A DNA stretch of 64,000 nt from Ashinkailepas kermadecensis (lineage: Eukaryota; Arthropoda; Thecostraca; Neolepadidae). The stretch covers positions 247,001 to 311,000 of the forward strand of contig JAOTOM010005050.1 of assembly GCA_034440615.1 (NCBI GenBank). Direction: 5' to 3'. A program made the position numbers and the translations under genes. Positions 24,045-34,716 of this stretch are shown piece after piece. The notes under the pieces were generated by a model, which ran no database searches, was not told the origin of the DNA, and worked only from the letters and a program-made list of their open reading frames with translations. Each line of letters opens with the position of its first letter. Position 1 is the first letter of the stretch.

Positions 24045-27000
24045 GGAGGACAGAACAGCAACCCTGCACACTGTTGTATTGCAGTACGGAGCGGTGACCC
24101 TGCAGACTGTTGTATTGAAGTACAGAGCAGTGACCGGCAGACTGTTGTATTGGAGTACAGAGCAGTGACCCGGCAGACTGCTGTATTGGAGTACAGAGCA
24201 GTGACCCGGCAGGCTGTTGTATTGGAGTACAGAGCAGTGGCCATGCAGGTTGTTGTATTGGAGTACAGGGCGGTGACCCTGCAGACTGTAGTATTGGAGT
24301 ACAGGGCGGGGACCCGGCAGACTGTTGTATTGGAGTACAGAGCGGTGACCCTGCATACTGTTGTGTTGGAGTACAGAGCAGTGACCGGCAGACTGTTGTG
24401 TTGGAGTACAGAGCAGTGACCGGAAGACTGTTGTATTGGAGTACAGGGCGGTGACCCTGCAGACTGTTGTGTTGGAGTACAGAGCAGTGACCCGGCAGAC
24501 TGTTGTATTGGAGTACAGGGCGGTGACCCTGCAGACTGTTGTGTTGGAGTACAGAGCAGTGACCCGGCAGACTGTTGTATTGGAGTACAGGGCGGTGACC
24601 CGGCAGACTGTTGTGTTGGAGTACAGAGCAGTGACCCGGCAGACTGTTGTATTGGAGTACAGGGCGGTGACCCTGCAGACTGTTGTATTGGAGTACAGAG
24701 CGGTGACCCTGCAGACTGTTGTGTTGGAGTACAGAGCAGTGACCGGCAGACTGTTGTATTGGAGTACAGAGCAGTGACCCGGCAGACTGCTGTATTGGAG
24801 TACAGAGCAGTGACCCGGCAGGCTGTTGTATTGGAGTACAGAGCAGTGGCCATGCAGGTTGTTGTATTGGAGTACAGGGCGGTGACCCTGCAGACTGTAG
24901 TATTGGAGTACAGGGCGGGGACCCGGCAGACTGTTGTATTGGAGTACAGAGCGGTGACCCTGCATACTGTTGTGTTGGAGTACAGAGCAGTGACCGGCAG
25001 ACTGTTGTGTTGGAGTACAGAGCAGTGACCGGAAGACTGTTGTATTGGAGTACAGGGCGGTGACCCTGCAGACTGTTGTGTTGGAGTACAGAGCAGTGAC
25101 CGGAAGACTGTTGTATTGGAGTACAGGGCGGTGCCCCTGCAGACTGTTGTGTTGGAGTACAGAGCAGTGACCGGCAGACTGTTGTATTGGAGTACAGGGC
25201 GGTGATCCTGCAGACTGTTGTGTTGGAGTACAGAGCAGTGACCCGGCAGACTGTTGTATTGGAGTACAGAGCAGTGACCCGGCAGGCTGTTGTATTGGAG
25301 TACAGAGCAGTGACCCGGCAGGCTGTTGTATTGGAGTACAGAGCAGTGACCCGGCAGACTGCTGTATTGGAGTACAGAGCAGTGACCCGGCAGGCTGTTA
25401 TATTGGAGTACGGAACAGTGACCCGGCAGACTGTTGTGTTGGAATACAGGGCGGTGATCCTGCAGACTGTTGTATTGGAGTACAGAGCAGTGACCCTGCA
25501 GACTGTTGTATTGGAGTACGGAACAGTGACCCGGCAGACTGTTGTGTTGGAGTACGGAACAGTGACCCGGCAGACTGTTGTATTGGAGTACAGAGCGGTG
25601 ACCCTGCAGACTGTTGTATTGGAGTACAGAGCGGTGACCCTGCAGACTGTTGTATTGGAGTACAGGGCGGTGACCGGCAGACTGTTGTATTGAAGTACAG
25701 GGCGGTGACCGGCAGACTGTTGTATTGGAGTACAGAGCAGTGACCCGGCAGACTGCTGTATTGGAGTACAGGGCGGTGACCGGCAGACTGTTGTATTGAA
25801 GTACAGGGCGGTGGCCGGCAGACTGTTGTATTGGAGTACAGAGCAGTGACCCGGCAGACTGCTGTATTGGAGTACAGAGCAGTGACCCGGCAGGCTGTTG
25901 TATTGGAGTACAGAGCGGTGACCCGGCAGACTGCTGTATTGGAGTACAGAGCAGTGACCGGCAGACTGTTGTATTGGAGTACAGAGCAGTGACCGGCAGA
26001 CTGTTGTATTGGAGTACAGGGCGGTGACCAGCAGACTGTTGTATTGGAGTACAGAGCGGTGACCCTGCAGACTGTTGTATTGGAGTACAGAGCAGTGACC
26101 GGCAGACTGTTGTATTGGAGTACAGGGCGGTGACCGGCAGACTGTTGTATTGGAGTACAGGGCGGTGACCGGCAGACTGTTGTATTGGAGTACAGAGCGG
26201 TGACCCTGCAGACTGTTGTATTGGAGTACAGAGCAGTGACCGGCAGACTGTTGTATTGGAGTACAGGGCGGTGACCGGCAAACTGTTGTATTGGAGTACA
26301 GGGCGGTGACCCTGCAGACTGTTGTGTTGGAGTACAGAGCAGTGACCGGCAGACTGTTGTATTGGAGTACAGGGCGGTGACCGGCAGACTGTTGTATTGG
26401 AGTACAGAGCAGTGACCGGCAGACTGTTGTATTGGAGTACAGGGCGGTGACCGGCAGACTGTTGTATTGGAGTACAGAGCGGTGACCCTGCATACTGTTG
26501 TATTGGAGTACAGAGCAGTGACCGGCAGACTGTTGTATTGGAGTACAGGGCGGTGCCGGCAGACTGTTGTATTGGAGTACAGGGCGGTGACCGGCAGACT
26601 GTTGTATTGGAGTACAGAGCGGTGACCCTGCAGACTGTTGTATTGGAGTACAGAGCAGTGACCGGCAGACTGTTGTATTGGAGTACAGGGCGGTGACCGG
26701 CAGACTGTTGTATTGGAGTACAGGGCGGTGACCCTGCAGACTGTTGTATTGGAGTACAGAGCAGTGACCCGGCAGACTGTTGTATTGGAGTACAGAGCAG
26801 TGACCGGCAGACTGTTGTATTGGAGTACAGAGCGGTGACCCTGCAGACTGTTGTATTGGAGTACAGAGCAGTGACCGGCAGACTGTTGTATTGAAGTACA
26901 GGGCGGTGACCGGCAGACTGTTGTATTGGAGTACAGAGCAGTGACCCGGCAGACTGTTGTATTGGAGTACAGGGCGGTGACCGGCAGACTGTTGTATTGG

Positions 27001-27130
27001 AGTACAGGGCGGTGACCGGCAGACTGTTGTATTGGAGTACAGAGCGGTGACCCGGCAGACTGTTGTATTGGAGTACAGGGCGGGGACCGGCAGACTGTTG
27101 TATTGGAGTACAGAGCGGTGACCCTGCAGA
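24045..27130. repeat. 3.1 kb minisatellite of 35/36 bp units
   Basis: About 86 units of TGTTGTATTGGAGTACAGAG plus CAGTGACC(C)GGCAGAC. The main variants are CCGGCAGAC (35 bp), CCCGGCAGAC (36 bp) and CCCTGCAGAC (36 bp). No unit contains a stop on the minus strand, so open frames over 1000 codons arise there (for example 23524-27273). They share no unique start or domain and are artefacts. A block of variant units at about 24130-24430 recurs at about 24740-25040, giving a higher-order period of 609 bp. Confidence 0.97.
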
Positions 27131-27232
27131 CGTCCGGTCGGACGAGGTCCGGTATAGAGGAAGGAGACACCCTGAGGTCCGGCGTAGAGGAAAGAGGCAC
27201 ACATGGCTGGGGTGTGCCTCCTTTTCCCACAT
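27131..27232. repeat. Short direct repeat and hairpin at the edge of the 3.1 kb array
   Basis: AGGTCCGGTATAGAGGAAGG is repeated ~31 bp later as AGGTCCGGCGTAGAGGAAAG. It is followed by GAGGCACAC ... GTGTGCCTC, an inverted repeat around 27190-27222. Confidence 0.75.
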
Positions 27233-27483
27233 ATTGTATGATGCATCTGTGTTATGTAAAGCGGGTTTCCCACAATCCTGGCACTGGAATACTCTTCAAG
27301 CTTCCTTTCGCTTTGGGTGCAGGTTTTGTGTGGTTGAATTTTACAAAGTATATCTGGTTGGTGTGATTTAACTCAAGTCGAGGTAACAATAATCGTACCA
27401 GCTGTGGAAATGCAGGTGCACCATACTCAGTGGCTGGCGGACGTGTAGCAGAATAACCGAGCCCACCAGTAGACATTGCCATG

Positions 27484-27845
27484 ACATGCTCCCAATTTAG
27501 CACAACGGTAAGAGATGACCAACCAGTCACCCATGGTATGCTCCTAATTCAGCACACTGGGTAAGAAATGACCAGTCAGTCACCCATTGCATGCTCCCAA
27601 TTCAGCAGGCCGATAAGAGATAACTAACCATGGTAAGCTCCCAATTCAGCACACTGGGCAAGAGATGACCAGCCAGTCACCCATAGTATGCTCCTAATTC
27701 AGAACATTTGGTAAGAGATGACCAACCAGACACCCATGGTATGCTCCTAATTCAGCACACTGGGTAAGAGAAGACCAGCCAGTCACCCATGGTATGCTCC
27801 TAATTCAGCACACTTGGTAAGCGATGACCAGTCAGTCACCCATGC
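27484..27845. repeat. 53 bp minisatellite
   Basis: About six to seven units of TGACCAGCCAGTCACCCATG plus GTATGCTCCTAATTCAGCAC and a GGTAAGAGA tail; one unit is shortened. Confidence 0.9.
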
Positions 27846-27978
27846 ACCGAATAAATATGTGCCCTCCACCCATGCTATACTGAAGCGAACATCTTGATAG
27901 CACATAAAAAAACGTCCAGAAAAGCAGTTTTGCTACGTCTGTGCCGTCACCGTTGATATTTCGTGCAGCGAGCCTGCA

Positions 27979-28818
27979 CTAATTGGAGCCGCCGCCAAAC
28001 GCCGCGCCAGCGACTGCAGCACTACTGACCTGACTGCGAAGGTCGTTCACCTTCAGGTGGGTCAGCATGCTCAGCAGATTACGTCGATGCGACTTGACCT
28101 TGATTGGAGAGCGCCTGCGAGTGTGGCCGGCGCCGACGGTAGCGGCGTCGGGCGGCGCCTCGTCTGCCGCCGCCTCGCGGTCCGACTCGCCGGGGGTGGG
28201 GTCTCGCGCGGTCGCCACGCCCACGTGCCGCTCTGACGTCGAAGAGGCGCCGACGCCGGCGTCGACGGGCCGGCCGACGCGTCGACCTGCCCAGCCGTGC
28301 TGCTCCGCCGGCACCACCGGGGCCACCGGCGATGCTGCGATCACCGGCCAGGCGGGTGCCTCCGCCCGGATTGCGCCGAGGTCACAATCCTGCTCCGGCA
28401 GGCTATGTCTGTCTGCCTTAGATCGCTGTCCGTCTATCTCAAGTGACTGTCCGCTAGCCTCAGCCGACAGTCCTCCCACCTCGGAGCGCTCTCCTCCCAC
28501 CTCAAACCACTGACATCCCGCCTCGGTCCCCTGACCTCCAGTATCGGTCCTCTGACCTCCGGTCTCGCTCCTGTGACCTTCGGTCTCGCTCCTCTGACCT
28601 CCGGTCTCGCTCCTCTGACCCGTCGCCGCCAGTCGGACGGGCGGGCTCAGACGCCGCCCCAACGGTATCAGAGGCGCTACAGAGCGGTTGCAAGGACCGG
28701 AACGATGCGCCGCTGGATTGTACGCGACTCCGTGGTAGTATGTGTGCGAGGACACTGCGCCAGACTCGGCTGCTGGTCCAGACACGAGCAGCCGGTCCCG
28801 GCTGTGCGACTGGGACAT
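27979..28818 (-). CDS. Candidate 3' exon of an unknown protein with a degenerate 7-residue repeat
   Basis: A 279-codon open frame on the minus strand. It starts with unremarkable sequence, passes through RSETGGQ-type repeats encoded by a 21 bp DNA repeat (28500-28625), then an Ala/Pro/Asp-rich stretch. It ends in RRRSPIKVKSHRRNLLSML and THLKVNDLRSQVSS, which is less repetitive and looks protein-like. There is no known domain. The region is CpG-rich, where stop codons are rare, so the open frame may be chance. No polyadenylation signal is evident downstream. I cannot name a function. Confidence 0.25.
   Translation of the reverse strand: MSQSHSRDRLLVSGPAAESGAVSSHTYYHGVAYNPAAHRSGPCNRSVAPLIPLGRRLSPPVRLAATGQRSETGGQRSETEGHRSETGGQRTDTGGQGTEAGCQWFEVGGERSEVGGLSAEASGQSLEIDGQRSKADRHSLPEQDCDLGAIRAEAPAWPVIAASPVAPVVPAEQHGWAGRRVGRPVDAGVGASSTSERHVGVATARDPTPGESDREAAADEAPPDAATVGAGHTRRRSPIKVKSHRRNLLSMLTHLKVNDLRSQVSSAAVAGAAFGGGSN
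28500..28625. repeat. 21 bp minisatellite
   Basis: About six degenerate units of CTGACCTCCGGTCTCGCTCCT. The unit length keeps the minus-strand frame open. Confidence 0.75.
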
Positions 28819-29037
28819 CAGCTGGCAGTGGCGCAGACTCGCCTGGCGAGAGAGGGCACGCGTGTCAGAGAAACGCTGTCAGGAAGAAGCGACAGCCGGC
28901 GATATGTGCCGATATATGGGCAGGTAGCATGTGACAGCTGGGTGGCAAAAGTCTGGTACGAAAAAGACGTTTAGAAACTGCACGCTGGTGTTGGATATGG
29001 TACGACGCATCCTCCCGATCTTTCGCTGAACATCCGG
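28819..29037. other. Short non-coding stretch
   Basis: No feature recognised before the SINE. Confidence 0.45.
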
Positions 29038-29050
29038 TTGTTAATCTATA
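29038..29050. repeat. Target-site duplication of the SINE (left copy)
   Basis: TTGTTAATCTATA, repeated exactly at 29227-29239. Confidence 0.9.
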
Positions 29051-29226
29051 TTTATTATTAATTGGGTGTTTCATGACCCACTTTATGCACGATCACGGCC
29101 AAAGTGCGCCGCCCACACTGTTTCGCCGGTGGGCCGCGGGATTGGGAAATGCCCTGATTGGTGCTAGTGTTGAACCTGGAACTTTTAGTACCCAGAGCTC
29201 AACACCTTAACCACTCGACCATCCCC
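29051..29226 (-). mobile_element. Full-length tRNA-derived SINE
   Basis: Read on the minus strand, the element begins GGGGATGGTCGAGTGGTTAA, a tRNA-Leu/Ser-like head whose A box is TGGTCGAGTGG. The B box GGTTCAACAC follows ~30 bases later. A body unrelated to tRNA comes next, then an AT-rich tail (AATTAATAATAAATA). A perfect 13 bp direct repeat flanks it. The same body occurs 5'-truncated at 42389-42486, so this is a dispersed family. Transcription would be by RNA polymerase III, with mobilisation by a partner LINE. Confidence 0.88.
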
Positions 29227-29239
29227 TTGTTAATCTATA

Positions 29240-29923
29240 AAAAAAAACACATTCATTAAACAATATATAATGATTAACAGTCGTCCAGAGCTAAATACTA
29301 GCATAAACCAAATTATGCGAGGAATTGTGCTCGCTAGCGGTGATAGCGTGATGGACAACTTACCTGACATCGCTACGTGGACCAATGTAGCCTTTGTAAA
29401 CCTTTGTAAACCTTTGTAAGGGCATTCGAGGTCACTGACCTAGCTTGACGTGCTTGGCGCTTAATCATTTTGGGGTTAGGCTCGATGTTGAAACTGAACT
29501 TTGCATCTGTGTTTACCACTAGATACCAGAAAATACTATCGTTCGGCAATATTTCGGTAGATTCCGAAATGGGTCAACACTTCTATTTCATCTGATTGTT
29601 TGTCCTGCAGGTCGATACTTTTAAGTTGACCTCGGAGGGAAACGAATGCCACAGTGTAAAAATGTGTCGCCAATCGCGAGCTCTCGTAATGTGTGACACG
29701 CTGGCTTTTCTTAATATTCCTACACACCCTGTATGGGAAAGCTAGGGAAACGACTTCAACAATCCCGCCTTCCTCTGTAATGGGAAGCAACAACCCTGCA
29801 TTCCTCTGCATTGGGAAACATGGCAAGATGTCGTATACGGGCGAGAGTTAAAGGAATACAACAGTTCCATAGTGGGGTTGTCCACAACCGAGGAATAGTA
29901 TGACAAATATGGCATCCGCAATT
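29240..29923. other. Non-coding stretch with a duplicated segment
   Basis: No gene recognised. The segment 29583-29650 recurs in diverged form at 30218-30285 (shared TTCATCTGATT, TGCAGGTCGA, ACTTTTAAG). Confidence 0.5.
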
Positions 29924-30127
29924 GCAGTGGCGCAGCCAGGATTTTTTAAAGAGCGGAACCCGACCCCCCCAAAAATGTGAATTAACCTAGAACGCTCTCG
30001 CCTTGCTTCGCACGTCGAAACTTTCTCGTTCGCGTGGTGCAAATGCCAAAGTTTCTCGTCATTCAACTGTCTTCTTTGTCTTGATGAAGCGTGCCCTCGC
30101 ATCCCCTCCTCCTGGCTGCACCCTTCA
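29924..30127. mobile_element. Possible hAT-like MITE or fragment
   Basis: The left end CAGTGGCGCAGCCAGGATTT is a typical hAT terminus. CCTGGCTGCACCCTTC near 30112-30127 resembles its complement. I see no matching 8 bp duplication, so the right end is uncertain and only the left end may be real. Confidence 0.4.
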
Positions 30128-30295
30128 ACTTGGGTGCATTCATGTTCTTCAAAGTTCATATATTCCAGCATTCATGACTTCCAAGTTGGAAGTGAGCTTC
30201 CAAAAATTTGAAGTGAACTTCATCTGATTCGTTTTTCTTGCAGGTCGAGACTTTTAAGCTAACCCGGAGGAAAACTAGTGAAACAGGGAACCGCA

Positions 30296-30700
30296 GGTCG
30301 CTTGTGATGATGTCCTCCCTGTCTTGTCGGCCACGGCCACCACATGTCGCCTGTGATGATGCCATGGTTGTCTTGTCGGCCACGGCCACCACATGTCGCC
30401 TGTGATGATGCCATGGTTGTCTTGTCGGCCACGGCCACCACAGGTCGCCTGTGATGATGCCATGGCTGTCTTGTCGGCCACGGCCACCACAGGTCGCCTG
30501 TGATGATGCCATGGTTGTCTTGTCGGCCACGGCCACCACATGCCGCCTGTGATGATGCCATGGTTGTCTTGTCGGCCACGGTCACAACAGGACGCCTGTG
30601 ATGATGTCCTCCATGTCTTGTCGGCCACGGCCACCACAGGTCGCCTGTGATGATGCCATGGCTGTCTTGTCGGCCACGGCCACCGCAGGTCGCCTGTGAT
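30296..30700. repeat. 49 bp minisatellite, about eight units
   Basis: CGCCTGTGATGATGCCATGG recurs every 49 bp (30348, 30397 and on), followed by TTGTCTTGTCGGCCACGGCC. Minus-strand open frames here are repeat artefacts. Confidence 0.95.
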
Positions 30701-30905
30701 TGGCACGCGCCGCGAAGCGTCATCAGCTGACGACGCATCCATTTTGTGATGGCGCTCCGACCGAGGGACAACTTCCTTGTGTTATTAGGCTCCGCGGCAC
30801 CGTCAGTTCCGCTCGTCACCCCCTGTGACGACGCGCGTCAGCCCCGGCATCACAGCTCATATCATGACACTACGGTGGGCATCGGTGCGTCTGTGATATC
30901 TGTGC

Positions 30906-30985
30906 ATTTGTGACGTGGGGTGATCATTTGTGACGCGGGGTGATCATTTGTGACGTGGGGTGATCATTTGTGACGTGGGGTGATC
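30906..30985. repeat. 20 bp minisatellite, four units
   Basis: CATTTGTGACGTGGGGTGAT, with one unit reading CGCGGGG. Confidence 0.92.
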
Positions 30986-31074
30986 GCTCCACTGTCTCCT
31001 GAGGAGCGTTGGCTGATCACCAGGCAAGGCGAGCGATCACGGCTCCGCTCACGACTCGTCACGGGTGCTGCCGT

Positions 31075-31286
31075 CACACGTCACACCTCACCTGTGACCC
31101 TGTCATCCGTCACGGCTCCTCCAGCGACCCATGCTGGGCCGTGGTCGACGGGTCCGTGATCCGTCACGGATACTTGTCACACGTCACACCTCACCTGTGA
31201 CCATGTCATCCGTCACGGCTCCTCCAGCGACCCATGCTGGGCCGTGGTCGACGGGTCCGTGATCCGTCACGGATACTTGTCACACG
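31075..31286. repeat. 103 bp tandem duplication
   Basis: CACACGTCACACCTCACCTG starts at 31075 and again at 31178, and the two units are almost identical. Confidence 0.9.
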
Positions 31287-31304
31287 TCACCGGCGGCTGC
31301 CGCG

Positions 31305-32100
31305 ACCCACTGGCGGTAGGTCCCGTGATCTGGTGATGGTAGGTCCCGTGATCTGGTGATGGTAGGTCCCGTGATCTGGTGATGGTAGGTCCCGTGATCT
31401 GGTGATGGTAGGTCCCGTGATCTGGTGATGGTAGGTCCCGTGATCTGGTGATGGTAGGTCCCGTGATCTGGTGATGGTAGGTCCCGTGATCTGGTGATGG
31501 TAGATCCCGTGATCTGGTGATGGTAGGTCCCGTGATCTGGTGATGGTAGGTCTCGTGATCTGGTGATGGTAGGTCCCGTGATCTGGTGATGGTAGGTCCC
31601 GTGATCTGGTGATGGTAGGTCCCGTGATCTGGTGATGGTAGGTCTCGTGATCTGGTGATGGTAGGTCCCGTGATCTGGTGATGGTAGGTCCCGTGATCTG
31701 GTGATGGTAGGTCTCGTGATCTGGTGATGGTAGGTCTCGTGACCCTGTGGCGGGGGATCTCGTGACCCGGTGGCGGTAAGTTCCGTGATCTGCTGACGGT
31801 AGGTCTCGTGACCTTGTGGCTGTAGGTCCGTGACCCGTTGGTGGTAGGTCCCGTGACCTTGTGGCTGTAGGTCCGTGACCCGTTGGTGGTAGGTCCCGTG
31901 ACCCTGTGGCTGTAGGTCCGTGACCCGTTGGTGGTAGGTCCCGTGACCTTGTGGCTGTAGGTCCGTGACCCGTTGGTGGTAGGTCCCGTGACCTTGTGGC
32001 TGTAGGTCCCGTGACCCGTTGGTTGTAGGACCCGTGACCCGGTGCCGGTAGACCCCGTGGCCCGGTCGCGGGTAGATCCCGTGATCCGGTGGTCGTAGGT
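31305..32100. repeat. 23 bp minisatellite with a diverged half
   Basis: Some 19 near-identical units of GATCTGGTGATGGTAGGTCC plus CGT occupy 31305-31740. Units then change to alternating 22/23 bp forms (GTGACCCGTTGGTGGTAGGT, CTTGTGGCTGTAGGTCC) out to about 32100. This suggests a young expansion at one edge of an older array. Confidence 0.95.
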
Positions 32101-32501
32101 ACCCATGAACTTGTACAGCTTTTTATTGACACTGTATTTATACAGTATTCACACATCTCTGATATTGGTGTTTGCATAGAAGCAAAACTGGTACCATGAG
32201 CGAATATTTGCGTCATGATCAGCATTTCATCCCTTAACGGAGCACTGCTGCACATGCACCGTTGGCTCAGCTGCTGGTTTGGGCCCCAGAGTTGGTTTGG
32301 CTGCCATTCGTTCCTGCCTATGACCTGATGATATTTTCTGTTAATTATAGTTGTACCGATGCGCGTGGCTTCACCACTGTTGATGAAAACATGGGCATGG
32401 CTGATTCTCCACTAAACGGAAACGTTGTTTATGGATAACGTTTCTGTCAAAGACGTCGTCGTACGTTTACTTCCGTGTCTAAAAACGCTGCTTCATCAAG
32501 C
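32101..32501. other. Non-coding stretch
   Basis: No feature recognised between the minisatellite and TTAA copy 3. Confidence 0.5.
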
Positions 32502-33434
32502 TTAACACGCGCCCTGGAGGGCCTCTGAAAATTACGCGCACTGGAGGGGGGTGGCGGATTCCGCCCGCCCCCCCTAAGATCTCGGCTCCTATTAAAGCTG
32601 GAGGAACTAAATTCGCAGGGTGCATGTATACGGTAGTGAACTCTATTGTATGCAAATTGTATGACCTTAGGTCAATATCTTCAAGGTCAAATGAGGTCAC
32701 ATTTTTCAAAATGTTCTTGTTTTGCGTGGCTTGGCTTGTCATTGTTATGGATCGCTGTGACTGTGCTTAAATGCTCAAAAATGGGCACCAATGATGTTTT
32801 GGACATCACTAATGATGCAATGCAGATGCTAGACCCGACATTTGCCCTCAGGTCACCTATATAGCAGCACTTTATCAGGTCAGTTACCTGTTCCAGTTAC
32901 CGGAACCGGGCCGCCCGCCCGACTGCTCCGTCGGGCAGCTCGGCGCAATCGGCTTCGCGAAGAAAAGAGTGAAGTATATGAATAAAGTATGGAAGCGCAA
33001 TGACAAACAGTACAAATGACAAACAGTAGTGCATTTATGACAACATTCCAGTTGATCAAGTTTGGTTCCATTAGCCTGTCATGAACTTGACCTGACTTCA
33101 CCTCGGTGACCTGACATGACCTTGAAACTATATAGCATATTAATATACATCAAACAAGTCGCTAGTGTTGCCAAGAACACTTCCCTTTTGCGAATATACG
33201 GGAAGCGCATCAGCGCCGATTTTTGTGGTCTGGCGTAGGAATTTTGTTTTACTTTAACGGCCCCTAACTTGAAAAATGTTCCGTCGATTTCAATCTTTCT
33301 TACTTTAAACGACGCGCCGATCATTTCCAAGCAGGTATGCAGAACATCGCGTATATCGACCGGTAAAATCTGTAGTTATGTACGAAAATCCAGAGGGGTG
33401 GGCGGATTTCGCCCCCCTCCAGTGCGCGTGTTAA
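32502..33434. mobile_element. TTAA-flanked non-autonomous DNA transposon, copy 3
   Basis: TTAA at 32502-32505 and 33431-33434 enclose TIRs TTAACACGCGCCCTGGAGGG and CCCCTCCAGTGCGCGTGTTA(A). The interior shows TGACCTTAGGTCA at 32662-32674, further AGGTCA sites, and a TGACCT cluster at about 33088-33125. A 72-codon open frame (32646-32864) has a counterpart in copy 1, but its differences are not biased to silent sites. Confidence 0.93.
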
Positions 33435-33990
33435 CAGCTAGTAACGCTTAGAATAGGGATGTGTTGTTTTATAGACATTATCTTTGTAGGTTGAAGATAG
33501 ATGCGATAGTTTGCTTACGCGAAACAGTGAGTTTTAAGCATATGCTGCAGTGAGTATGTCACCATTGACAAAATGTACCATCATTTTCACCTGGACAACA
33601 ATTCAACATGCACATATTATTCGACTTGTATCGCATCAGTTGCAACTGACTGGTATCTAATGCTTCCAAAACAAGTTCGCGTTCGAAAACTAGATAAATC
33701 TTGCGTATTTAGTGAACGATAGTTCTTGCGGCTGCAGCACCTGCACTACCGCATTATTCACCAATGATTTGCGATTGAAATCCAGGAATAAACTTGCAGT
33801 CGAACTGAGGAAGTAGCTAGCTTTTCACTTCTAGAGACAACTTCTGTTAGAGTGGAATGTTGACTGGAGCGGGAATATGTTCATCTAGTCAGCTCAGCAT
33901 AGCACCACACAGCGGATGGAGGAGCGGCGAGAGCTTACAGGAACTGGCGGCAACTGCAAGAACAAGCCGAAAGTTTACGTCATCGGGTGT
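33435..33990. other. Non-coding stretch
   Basis: AT-rich, with no feature recognised. Confidence 0.5.
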
Positions 33991-33997
33991 CAGATTG

Positions 33998-34716
33998 CCG
34001 TCAGAAGCTGCCGTCTCAGAGCCGTCAGAAGCTGCCGTCTCAGAGCCGTCAGAAGCTGCCGTCTCAGAGCCGTCAGAAGCTGCCGTCTCAGAGCCGTCTC
34101 TGCCGTCTCAGAGCCGTCAGAAGCTGCCGTCTCAGAGCCGTCAGAAGCTGCCGTCTCAGAGCCGTCAGAAGCTGCCGTCTCAGAGCCGTCAGAAGCTGCC
34201 GTCTCAGAGCCGTCAGAAGCTGCCGTCTCAGAGCCGTCAGAAGCTGCCGTCTCAGAGCCGTCAGAAGCTGCCGTCTCAGAGCCGTCAGAAGCTGCCGTCT
34301 CAGAGCCGTCAGAAGCTGCCGTCTCAGAGCCGTCAGAAGCTGCCGTCTCAGAGCCGTCAGAAGCTGCCGTCTCAGAGCCGTCAGAAGCTGCCGTCTCAGA
34401 GCCGTCAGAAGCTGCCGTCTCAGAGCCGTCAGAAGCTGCCGTCTCAGAGCCGTCAGAAGCTGCCGTCTCAGAGCCGTCAGAAGCTGCCGTCTCAGAGCCG
34501 TCAGAAGCTGCCGTCTCAGAGCCGTCAGAAGCTGCCGTCTCAGAGCCGTCAGAAGCTGCCGTCTCAGAGCCGTCAGAAGCTGCCGTCTCAGAGCCGTCAG
34601 AAGCTGCCGTCTCAGAGCCGTCAGAAGCTGCCGTCTCAGAGCCGTCAGAAGCTGCCGTCTCAGAGCCGTCAGAAGCTGCCGTCTCAGAGCCGTCAGAAGC
34701 TGCCGTCTCAGAGCCG
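33998..34716. repeat. 24 bp minisatellite, about 30 near-identical units
   Basis: GCCGTCAGAAGCTGCCGTCT plus CAGA repeats almost without change; one unit near 34090 is shortened. Because 24 is divisible by three, all reading frames repeat an 8-residue motif (for example SEPSEAAV) and stay open on both strands. No unique flanking protein sequence supports a gene. The homogeneity implies recent expansion or conversion. Confidence 0.97.

Noticed and set aside
23524..27273. Open frames of 1249, 1064 and 610 codons on the minus strand
   Set aside because: They are read through the stop-free 35/36 bp minisatellite in all three minus frames and show only repeat-derived peptides.
32646..32864. 72-codon open frame shared by TTAA copies 1 and 3
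   Set aside because: Copy 2 lacks it, and differences between copies 1 and 3 change amino acids freely, so no purifying selection is evident.
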